NCBI RefSeq assembly: GCF_002224125.1
Contig: NZ_NCSM01000009.1
Span: 1-64,000 of the forward strand
DNA from: Streptomyces sp. NBS 14/10
GTDB lineage: Bacteria > Actinomycetota > Actinomycetes > Streptomycetales > Streptomycetaceae
Reading direction: 5' to 3'
Length of the DNA stretch: 64,000 bases
Part shown: piece by piece, positions 29,101-35,376 of the stretch
How the letters are laid out: every line of letters starts with the position of its first letter
How positions within the stretch are numbered: position 1 is the stretch's first letter
Program-made: the position numbers and the translations under genes
The notes under the pieces: model-generated
Told to the model about the DNA's origin: nothing
Seen by the model: only the letters and a program-made list of their open reading frames with translations
The model's database searches: none

Positions 29101-29287
29101 GCAGGGTCTCGAACGGCGCCGTGATCGTCCCGGCGTTGGCGTCGTCGCCGTCGGGGGCGACGTAGTAGGTCGCCTGGGTCGCGGCCGAGGCCGGGGTCGG
29201 CGTGGTGAGGGATGTCAGCAGCACCGCGGAGAGAGCCATCGAAAGCACTGCTGACAACGTGCCGATGGTGGAAGTGACGGGCTTCAT
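26177..29287 (-). CDS. Secreted right-handed beta-helix glycosidase, GH141-like, with ricin lectin
   Basis: 1036 residues, ATG with AGGAGGGG upstream. A Sec signal ends near ASAAT. Residues 40-700 are a parallel beta-helix with Asn/Asp-rich turns. The opening YYVAPDGDDANAGT, INVYLRGGNYPV and VLNGGVKVTGW resemble GH141, a family reported to hold alpha-L-fucosidase and xylanase activities; pectin lyase-type and GH120 are alternatives. A jelly-roll region (about 790-900) and a ricin trefoil (about 905-1036) with NQHW repeats follow. It is probably a debranching enzyme for complex pectin or fucosylated glycans. Its lectin region has a decayed copy at 15185. Confidence 0.75.
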   Translation of the reverse strand: MKPVTSTIGTLSAVLSMALSAVLLTSLTTPTPASAATQATYYVAPDGDDANAGTITAPFETLQHARDVVRTVNSNMTGDINVYLRGGNYPVSSTINFTPADSGTNGHQVVYAAYRHEKPVLNGGVKVTGWTQHSGNIWKAPLNRDNKLRAIYVNGKRAQMASKTINSAGCYGTYTVTAGQAPWAWESGSQCDGAKYSLSDLPAVASNQDDVEIKSATTWTTAIVGVRQITTSSDGANRVALFQQPGAAIAQGPPNGKFNAGGTHTFMNAYEFLDQPGEFYFDKTNHTLYYYKSGSEDMRSAQVFAPNNVSTLIKIAGTSRTDHARNITFSGLTVEHSDWNLVNVAGSVFRQGQQGNASSTVYAKQNFHAYTYRNVDLPPGIIQIENADGINLRRNTVQHTGADGINMVNDVTDSQLTGNITNDVAGSAITVGHPQHVYVGDYTSTNHEKYPVDVEGVCKNISITDNYLYDSAVLFQGSSPVSAYFTDSLSVQHNRIEKSPWAGITLGWGWWNFDGSANSIRPGVPTATAKNNTISYNQLVDTMQVLGDSAPIYTLGSQPETEISNNYIQGVPAGHKYGLHPDEGSAYINEHDNVLDVDPNLAYTINSGTWGRQHDLSITNTYGTVNKIANKNVPNSTIQNVRAYADNVWPSQAYNIAVDSGLEDAYKDIVPRSNVGPQDYALPASTFTGKGVSSIPVRTIGDATRTLWLAPSGTTTFAVGPTMTKAAGTATTIAVPPTAGDYRLYVVDAQGNASPASKSLVRQRWAYVDDKDSGLTYSSGWSNWNDSQDFKGSEKYTSRAGDYVQYSFTGSGVRYLSMTQPNMGKVDVYIDGALAQSGIDAYASTVTKQVPLFEKTDLAAGPHTIKVVCAGTKNAASSNTVCALDAFASIPFPATNAFYKILNKNSGKTIDVSGGSTSTGANIIQWNDTGAQNQHWRWVAVGDGSYEIVNQNSGQLLDVTSGSTTDGATIIQQPDNNAANQHWTLVARGNGYYKIKNVNSGKLLAVSGSSTTAGAQLVQTTDTNADSQLWQAVNAD

Positions 29288-29321
29288 CGTCTGCCCCTCC
29301 TGCTGGTGCGGACGGTCGGGA

Positions 29322-29388
29322 AAGCGTTCATGTGGCGGCTCCGGGAGTGTTGTCAGTGCGGTTGACGTGGATCTTCATCGCCCCGGCC
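29322..29388 (-). pseudogene. Fragment: end of an alcohol dehydrogenase gene and start of the next gene
   Basis: MKIHVNRTDNTPGAAT parallels MKILVDCTDDAQGATV, the last residues of the dehydrogenase at 33024-34067. Even the ATGA overlap is kept, and the following ATGAACGCTTTC parallels the first codons of the downstream SDR gene. It is a remnant of a second copy of the same operon. Confidence 0.75.
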
Positions 29389-29511
29389 CTTGCGCGTCCC
29401 GAGGGCTCAGGAGCGTCGGTGAGCGGCACAACGTCGCGGATCGGGGGCGACTTCGCAGCGACAGAATCGGTGCGGGCTTCCCTTGCGACGGACGCGGCGT
29501 GGCCTGTGCAG

Positions 29512-29611
29512 TCGGTCGACGGCAGAAGGCGGTCGTGGCGCCGGCGGGGAGCGCGTGGATCGTGTCCTTTACGAGCTCGTGGAGCAGTTCGTCCACGGTG
29601 GCCGCCCCGTG
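29512..29611 (-). pseudogene. Fragment: C-terminus of a lactonase/amidohydrolase gene
   Basis: AATVDELLHELVKDTIHALP and AGATTAF match AATVDELLTGCAENEIHALL and AGTATAF at the end of the amidohydrolase encoded at 34106-34990. It lies in the same order and orientation relative to the dehydrogenase fragment as in the intact operon, so both come from one collapsed duplicate. Confidence 0.8.
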
Positions 29612-29628
29612 ATGGTCGCCCTTGTCGA

Positions 29629-30705
29629 TCAGCGGCATCGGGAACTTCCCCCGCGAGTGCCGTCATCATGTGCCGCGGACCGTCCATCGGGCGCGGGGCG
29701 GTCGGCCGTGCCCTGGATACCGCTGGTGGTAAGGACGTCGGGTCTGATCAGCCCCTGGCACCGGAGGTCGTCCCAGAGTGCCCGGGGTACGGCGCTTCGC
29801 TGGAGTTCCACGTTCTGCGTCACTTGTGCGCGGTCGCGCATGCCGAGCGTGACATTGACGGTGCTGGGGTGGGTGGTCGGGAAGGCGATGGCGGCGGCGG
29901 GAAGGCTGCTGCCGTGCCCCTCGCAGACCTTTGCGATCGCCCGTGCGCGGGCGACCAGTTCCGATGGGGCGTCCTGGTAGTCGTACTTCATGCCTTCGGC
30001 GGGCCACTCACGAGAGAGCAAGCCGGAGTTGAAGACGCCGACGGCGACGACACTCTTGCCCGATTCCCGTGCGGCGGGCAGGACATCGTCCAGCGCCGAC
30101 TGGTCGAGGAGGGTGTAGCGCCCGGCCAGCATCACCACGTCGGCGGCAGTCTCGCGCAGGAAGCGGGCGAGCATCGCCGACTGGTTCATGCCGGCGCCGA
30201 TGGCCCCGATCACGCCCTGGTCGCGTAGTTCCGCGAGCGTGGGCATGGCCTCCTCGGCCGCCTGCCGCCAGTGGTCGTCGGGGTCGTGCAGGTAGACGAT
30301 GTCGAGCCGGTCCAGGCCGGTGCGGCGCAGGGAGTCCTCGATGGACCGGAGCACGCCGTCGCGGCTGAAGTCCCACTGCCGGCGCAGATCGTCCCGTACG
30401 ATGAAGCCTTCACTGTCGACGCCCTGTGGACGTTCGTTGGGGACGAGGAGTCGGCCGACCTTGGAGGAGACGACGTACTCATCCCGAGGGCGCTGCCGCA
30501 GGGCCGCCCCGAGGCGCTGTTCGGAGAGCCCGAGGCCGTAGTGCGGTGCGGTGTCGAAGTACCGGATGCCCGCGTCCCAGGCCGCGTCGACGGCGGCCGA
30601 CGCGTCGGCCGCCGAGGTGGTCCGGTAGAGGTTGCCGATCACCGACGCGCCGAATCCGAGTTCGGTGAGTTCGACGGAGGTGTTGTGGATGTTCCGGCTT
30701 TGCAT
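29629..30705 (-). CDS. Aldo/keto reductase, L-fucose (D-threo-aldose) dehydrogenase type
   Basis: 358 residues; ATG with GAGGAGG upstream. It probably oxidises L-fucose or a related aldose to the lactone with NAD(P)+, the first step of the pathway in this operon. The family set is visible: Asp in YFDTAPHYG, the active-site Tyr just after it, Lys in SSKVGRLL and His in IVYLHDPDD. GLGLSEQRLG is typical of the D-threo-aldose dehydrogenase group. The last 30 or so residues after RPDVLTTSG look like read-through into the neighbouring relic sequence, so the original stop was lost. Last gene of the operon. Confidence 0.87.
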   Translation of the reverse strand: MQSRNIHNTSVELTELGFGASVIGNLYRTTSAADASAAVDAAWDAGIRYFDTAPHYGLGLSEQRLGAALRQRPRDEYVVSSKVGRLLVPNERPQGVDSEGFIVRDDLRRQWDFSRDGVLRSIEDSLRRTGLDRLDIVYLHDPDDHWRQAAEEAMPTLAELRDQGVIGAIGAGMNQSAMLARFLRETAADVVMLAGRYTLLDQSALDDVLPAARESGKSVVAVGVFNSGLLSREWPAEGMKYDYQDAPSELVARARAIAKVCEGHGSSLPAAAIAFPTTHPSTVNVTLGMRDRAQVTQNVELQRSAVPRALWDDLRCQGLIRPDVLTTSGIQGTADRPAPDGRSAAHDDGTRGGSSRCR

Positions 30706-30738
30706 GACGTCCTCCTCGTGGATGTCGATCGGCGTGCG

Positions 30739-31777
30739 TCAGCGCCGCACGTGGACCGAGCCGCCCGCCATGAGCGCTTCGACCTCGGCGAGCGTGGCCA
30801 TGGAGACGTCGCCGGGCGTGGTCATGGTGAGGGCGCCGTGGGCGGTGCCGTAGGCCAGAGCCTGCTCCAGGCCGGTGCCGGTGAGCAATCCGTGGATCAG
30901 GCCGGCGGCGAAGGCGTCGCCGGAGCCGATGCGGTCCAGGACGTGCAGAGCGGGCATCCGGGGGCCGGTGACGAAGCCGGTTTCGGGTGACCAGGCGGCC
31001 GAGGTCCAGTCGTTGACTCCGGCTGAGGGCACTGCGCGCAGGGTTGTCGCCAGTACTGTGGCGGCGGGCAGTCGGCTCGCGATCTCGGCGAGTGCGTCGG
31101 GCACTTCGTCGGCGGCGACGCGCTGTGCGCCCGGGTGTGGTCCGGTCAGGCCGAGGGCACCCACCACGACGTCGGCGTGCCGGGCGAGGCGCGGGTCGGT
31201 CTCGCGGGGCCCGGTCCGGGCCGCCTCGGCCGGCCCAGAGGCTGGGGCGGTAGTCGGGGTCGTAGGAGACGATGACGCCGTGGCGGCGGGCGGCGGCCAT
31301 GGCTTCGTCGGCGACGTCGACGGTGGTGTCGGACAGGCCGGCGAAGATGCCGCCGGTGTGGAAACAGCGCACGCCGGCCGAGAAAACGGCCTTCCAGCCG
31401 ATGTCGCCTTTGCGGATTTGGGAGATGGCGGTGTGGACGCGGTCGCTGACGCCGAGGGCGCCGCGGATGCCGTAGCCGCGTTCGACGAAGTTCAGGCCGT
31501 TGCGGGCGGTGCGGCCGATGCCGTCGTCGGGCACCCAGCGGATCAGCGAGGTGTCGACGCCGCCCTGGAGGATCAAGTCCTCGAGGAGTCGGCCGACCGC
31601 GTTGTCGGCGAGGGCGGTGACGATGGCCGTGCGCAGGCCGAAGCAGTGGCGCAGTCCGCGTACGACGTTGTACTCGCCGCCGCCCTCCCGGACCGGGAAG
31701 GAGCGGGCGGTGCGGATCCGTCCCTCGCCCGGGTCGAAGCGGAGCATCACCTCGCCGAGGGCCACCACGTCGATCAC
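30739..31777 (-). pseudogene. PfkB-family sugar kinase (2-keto-3-deoxygluconate kinase type), frameshifted
   Basis: GTG 31777 overlaps the aldolase stop (GTGA). The first frame reads IDVVALGEVMLRFDPGEGR, YNVVRGLRHCFGL and VSYDPDYRPSLW. The second frame (from about 31200 to 30739) reads DVVVGALGLTGPHPGAQRVA and LDRIGSGDAFAAGLIHG, the PfkB signature with the catalytic Asp. The change of frame falls at GGGG 31206-31209, where three G would keep it open. It would phosphorylate a 2-keto-3-deoxy sugar acid before aldol cleavage. It is either truly inactive or carries a sequencing error. Confidence 0.85.
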
Positions 31778-32269
31778 GTCATGCTCCTCTCCACCGCGTC
31801 GGCGGTCAGCCGGCGGATCTCCTCGTAGGCGCCCCGCCGAAGATGGTCGGCGGCGGCCATCCAGCTGCCGCCGACGGCGAGGACCGACGGGTGGGCGAGG
31901 TAGGCGGCCAGGCGGGAGGCGCCGATCTCGCCGGTCGGCACGGAGCGCACCCGGGGGAAGGGAGCCGCGAGCGCTTGCAGCGTCCGCACACCGCCGAGCG
32001 GCTCGGCGGGGAAGAGCTTCGCCGTGTCGACGCCCGCCTTCAGGGCGCGCATCGGCTCGGTCGCGGTGGCGATGCCCGGCACCACGGGCACCCCCCAGCT
32101 CTCGGCACTTCGCGACGACCTCCTCGTCGAAGCCGGGCGAGACCACGAAGCGGGCCCCGGCCGCCGCGGCCCGCTCCGCCTGCTCGGGCGTGAGGACCGT
32201 GCCGGCGCCGACGGCCAGGCCCGCGTGGGCGGCCATCGTCTTGAGCACCCCTTCGGCATCGCCGGTCAT
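31774..32269 (-). pseudogene. KDPG/KDG aldolase, N-terminus missing and frameshifted
   Basis: The ATG at 32269 overlaps the stop of the SDR gene (ATGA). The frame begins at what is normally about residue 60 of the family: TGDAEGVLKTM, then GAGTVLTPEQAERAAAAGA. The first two barrel strands, with the catalytic Glu, are gone. A run of six C on the plus strand (about 32090) shifts the frame; beyond it VPVVPGIATATEP and DTAKLFPAEPLGG (Schiff-base Lys) run to the stop at 31774. Even with the frameshift repaired, the missing N-terminus makes activity unlikely. Confidence 0.85.
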
Positions 32270-33027
32270 CGGCCGAGCCATCCGCCGTCGACGGGCAGGA
32301 CGACGCCGTGGACGTAGGCGGCGGCGTCCGAGGCGAGGAAGACCGTGGCGCCTGCCAGGTCGTCGGCGTCGCCCCAGCGGCCGGCCGGGATACGGTCCAG
32401 GATCGCTTTGCTGCGGGCCGGGTCGTCCTGGAGGGCCTGGGTGTTGTCGGTGGCGATGTAGCCGGGCGCGATGGCGTTGACGTTCACCCCCCGTGGGGCC
32501 CACTCGTTGGCCAGCGCCTTGGCCAGACCGGCGATGCCGTGCTTGGCGGCGGTGTAGCCGGGGACGGTGATGCCGCCCTGGAAGCTGAGCAGCGAGGCCG
32601 TGAAGATGACCTTGCCCTGGCCGCGGGCCACCATCGCCCCGCCGACGGCCCGGCTCAGCGCGAACTGCGCGTTGAGGTTGACCTGGAGCACCAGCTCCCA
32701 GTCGGTGTCGGTGTGTTCGGCGGCCGGGGCGCGGCGGATCGTGCCCGCGTTGTTGACCAGGATGTCCACCGGCCGCTCCCGCCCGGCGAGGTCCGCCCCG
32801 AGGGCCCGTACGGCGTCGGGGTCGGCGAAGTCGGTGCGGATCGCCTCGAACGTTCGGCCCGCGGCACGCACGTCCTTCTCTACGTCGCTGCCGGAGGTCT
32901 CCAGGTTCGCGCTGACGCCGATGACGTCGGCGCCAGCCTCGGCGAGGGCACGGGCCATGGCCCGGCCGATGCCGCGCCGCGCTCCCGTGACGACGGCGAG
33001 CTTTCCCGTGAGGTCGAAGGCCGTCAT
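32266..33027 (-). CDS. Short-chain dehydrogenase, KduD-like
   Basis: 253 residues, classical SDR. TGARRGIGRAMA is the nucleotide-binding glycine motif, NNAGTIRR the stabilising motif, Ser in FTASLLSFQGG, and YTAAKHG gives the catalytic Tyr and Lys. It ends LPVDGGWLGR as in 2-deoxy-gluconate 3-dehydrogenases (KduD) and the 2-keto-3-deoxy-L-fuconate/L-rhamnose dehydrogenases. It likely oxidises a deoxy-keto sugar acid. Four-base overlaps with the upstream alcohol dehydrogenase and the downstream aldolase show tight coupling. Intact. Confidence 0.9.
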   Translation of the reverse strand: MTAFDLTGKLAVVTGARRGIGRAMARALAEAGADVIGVSANLETSGSDVEKDVRAAGRTFEAIRTDFADPDAVRALGADLAGRERPVDILVNNAGTIRRAPAAEHTDTDWELVLQVNLNAQFALSRAVGGAMVARGQGKVIFTASLLSFQGGITVPGYTAAKHGIAGLAKALANEWAPRGVNVNAIAPGYIATDNTQALQDDPARSKAILDRIPAGRWGDADDLAGATVFLASDAAAYVHGVVLPVDGGWLGR

Positions 33028-34067
33028 ACGGTGGCTCCCTGGGCGTCGTCGGTGCAGTCCACGAGGATCTTCATCACGTCACCGCCGCCCTCCAGGGCCT
33101 CGAACGCGGCGGGCGCCTGCATGAGGGGGACGACCTTGCTGATCAGCCGCTCGGCCGGGATCGTGCCGTCCGCCACCAGGGCCACCGCGCGCTCGAAGTC
33201 GGACCGGTCATACAATCGGGCCCCCACCAGGGTCAGTTCGCGCCAGAAGAAACGGTGCAGATTGATCTCCCGGGGCCGGGGGTGGATGGCCACCAGGCAC
33301 AGCCGCCCGCGCACACCGAGGACGTCCACCGCCGTGTCCACGCCGGCCGCCGCGCCCGACACCTCGAACGCGACGTCCGCGCCTGCCTCCCCGGTCCACT
33401 CCTGCACCAGCTCGGGCACATCAGCGGCCATTGGATCCCATGTAACCAGCCCCAACTCATCGGCGAGCAGCCGTCGGTGGGCGCTGAGCTCCACCACCCG
33501 GACATCGGCTCCGACCGCCCGCGCGACCAGTGCGATGAGGATGCCGACGGGGCCGCCGCCGACCACGACCACCTTCTCGCCGGCGCACACGGCGGCCCGG
33601 CCCACGTCGTGCACGGCGACGGCCGTCGGCTCGACGAGCGCGGCACGGTCCAGGGCCAGTGCGTCGGGCAGGCGGACGAGGGTGGAGGCAGGCACCGTCC
33701 AGCGCTGTTGCATCGCGCCGGGGGAGTCGATACCGATGAAGTCCAGGTGCTGACAGACGTGTTGATGGCCCCTGAGGCAAGCGGGGCAGGTGTTGTCCCA
33801 CCTCAGGGGCATCACGGTCACCGCGTCGCCGGGCGCCCAGCCCTCCACATCCGCGCCGACGCGTATGACACGGCCGGACATCTCGTGCCCCAGGACGGCG
33901 GGCATGCGTACCCGGGCGTCCATGTCGCCGTGGAAGATGTGCAGATCGGTGCCGCAGATACCGACATAGGCGGGGGCCAGCTCCACCTCACCCGGACCGG
34001 GCGGCGAAGTGAGTGCGGGAGCTGTGTCCAGGGTGCGGGCGGTCGTGTAACGGACGGCGAGTGTCAT
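33024..34067 (-). CDS. Zinc-dependent alcohol/sugar-acid dehydrogenase (MDR family)
   Basis: 347 residues. The N-terminal domain has the catalytic zinc set (Cys in VGICGTDLH, His and Glu in GHEMSG). A structural-zinc loop follows with only three visible cysteines (NTCPACLRGHQHVC), and the dinucleotide fold is VVVVGGGPVGIL. Similar proteins in sugar operons oxidise L-fuconate, L-threonine, galactitol or other polyols; the exact step here is inferred. It overlaps the SDR gene by 4 bases and follows the lactonase after 38 bases. A degraded copy of its end lies at 29322. Confidence 0.88.
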   Translation of the reverse strand: MTLAVRYTTARTLDTAPALTSPPGPGEVELAPAYVGICGTDLHIFHGDMDARVRMPAVLGHEMSGRVIRVGADVEGWAPGDAVTVMPLRWDNTCPACLRGHQHVCQHLDFIGIDSPGAMQQRWTVPASTLVRLPDALALDRAALVEPTAVAVHDVGRAAVCAGEKVVVVGGGPVGILIALVARAVGADVRVVELSAHRRLLADELGLVTWDPMAADVPELVQEWTGEAGADVAFEVSGAAAGVDTAVDVLGVRGRLCLVAIHPRPREINLHRFFWRELTLVGARLYDRSDFERAVALVADGTIPAERLISKVVPLMQAPAAFEALEGGGDVMKILVDCTDDAQGATV

Positions 34068-34105
34068 CGTGTTCTCCAGAGTTCCTTCAGCACGAGCGCC
34101 GACGG

Positions 34106-34990
34106 TCAGCTGCAGCCGGGAAGGCGGTAGAAGGCGGTCGCGGTGCCGGCGAGGAGCGCGTGGATCTCGTTCTCGGCACAGCCGGTGAGCAGTTCGTCCA
34201 CGGTGGCGGCCCAGCGGTTCCAGCCGCCGGCGAGGTTGGCGACCGGCCAGTCGGAGCCGAACATCAGGCGGTCGGGGCCGAAGGCGGTGAGCAGGATGTC
34301 CCAGACCGGGCGGATGTCGGCGGTGGTCCAGCTGTCGTGATCCGCCTCGGTGATCAGTCCCGACAGCTTGCAGACCACCTGCTGGTGTGCGGCCAGCCGT
34401 TGCACCTGACGTCCCCAGTCCGCCAGTTCGCGTCGGGCGATGTCCGGCTTGCCTGCGTGGTTGAGTACCTGGGGCAGGTCGGGGAAGCGTTCGGCCAGGT
34501 TGACCGCCTGGTTGAGCTGGTGGCTGCGGACCAGTACGTCGTAGGAGAGCCCGCGGTCCCTGGCCACCGCCAACCCCCGTTCAGCCGCCGGGCGTTGCAG
34601 CCAGTCCGGGTCCGTCTCGCCCTGGACGAGATGGCGCAGGGAGCGCAGATACGCGCCGCCCGGTCCGGCGAGCAGTCGGTCCAGCACCTCGCCGATCGTC
34701 GGCGACGTCAGGTCTGCCCAGCCGACCACCGCCTCGATCAGAGGCTCCTGCTCCGCGAGGGCGAGCAGGTCCTCGGTCTCGGGCACGTCCGGCATGCACT
34801 GCACGGCCACCGTGCTGTGCAGGTGACGGCCCGCGATGGGATGGGTCGCGGTGGAGCGCAGGTCGCCGGGGGTGAAGGTACGGCTGATCGATGCCAGGTC
34901 GGGGTCGTCGAGCCAGGGCTGCGGGCGCCGGTCGAGGTCCCACAGATGGTGGTGCGCATCGATGAGGACGGGGGCGCGGGCGGTGGTCAT
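34106..34990 (-). CDS. Amidohydrolase, sugar lactonase (L-fuconolactonase type)
   Basis: 294 residues from ATG 34990; the open frame extends 53 codons upstream but lacks a ribosome site and ends inside the mutarotase stop region. The metal site of this amidohydrolase group is clear: IDAHHHLWD (HxH), VLNHAGKP (His) and FGSDWPV (Asp). The family hydrolyses L-fucono-, L-rhamnono- or 4-sulfomuconolactone. With the aldose dehydrogenase and mutarotase it gives lactone hydrolysis in an L-fucose-type oxidative pathway. Confidence 0.9.
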   Translation of the reverse strand: MTTARAPVLIDAHHHLWDLDRRPQPWLDDPDLASISRTFTPGDLRSTATHPIAGRHLHSTVAVQCMPDVPETEDLLALAEQEPLIEAVVGWADLTSPTIGEVLDRLLAGPGGAYLRSLRHLVQGETDPDWLQRPAAERGLAVARDRGLSYDVLVRSHQLNQAVNLAERFPDLPQVLNHAGKPDIARRELADWGRQVQRLAAHQQVVCKLSGLITEADHDSWTTADIRPVWDILLTAFGPDRLMFGSDWPVANLAGGWNRWAATVDELLTGCAENEIHALLAGTATAFYRLPGCS

Positions 34991-35028
34991 GGCGGGTTCC
35001 AAGTCGGGTCGGTCTTGCGTGGGCCGCG

Positions 35029-35376
35029 TCAGACGGTGACGTCTTCGCCGGGCGGGTCGAGGTGCCAGATCTCGGTCAGTTCCGTCCACTGGCGGGAGTC
35101 GCCCCGGTCGGGCCAGGGTTCCTGGCAGGGGTCGGTGAGTTTCCACCATTCCTGGGTTTCGGGGTCGGCTTCGAGGACGGCCAGGTCGGTCTCGAAGTCG
35201 TCGCCGTGATACTCGAAGTAGGCGAACAGCGCATCACCGTGGAGGAAGATGCTGTAGTTGCGGATGTTCGACCGGTGCAGGGCGGCTTGGACGCCGGGCC
35301 AGACGGCCGAGTGGAGTTCGAGGTACTCCTCGCGGTGCTCGGGTCGGAGCCTGATCGTCTGGGCGATGCGTTTCAT
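35029..35376 (-). CDS. L-rhamnose/L-fucose-type mutarotase
   Basis: 115 residues, ATG 35376 with GAAGGAG upstream. The compact RhaM fold is recognisable from MKRIAQTIRLRPEHREEYLE, the conserved His in LHSAVWPGV, IFLHGDALFAYFEY and the WWKLTDPCQ motif. It interconverts alpha and beta anomers of a 6-deoxyhexose so that the dehydrogenase sees the right one. The start overlaps the stop of the large unknown gene by 4 bases. Confidence 0.93.
   Translation of the reverse strand: MKRIAQTIRLRPEHREEYLELHSAVWPGVQAALHRSNIRNYSIFLHGDALFAYFEYHGDDFETDLAVLEADPETQEWWKLTDPCQEPWPDRGDSRQWTELTEIWHLDPPGEDVTV

Noticed and set aside
30479..32503. 674-codon minus-strand frame spanning kinase and aldolase, as a possible fusion protein
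   Set aside because: It merely strings together the intact halves of two frameshifted genes with out-of-frame sequence between them.
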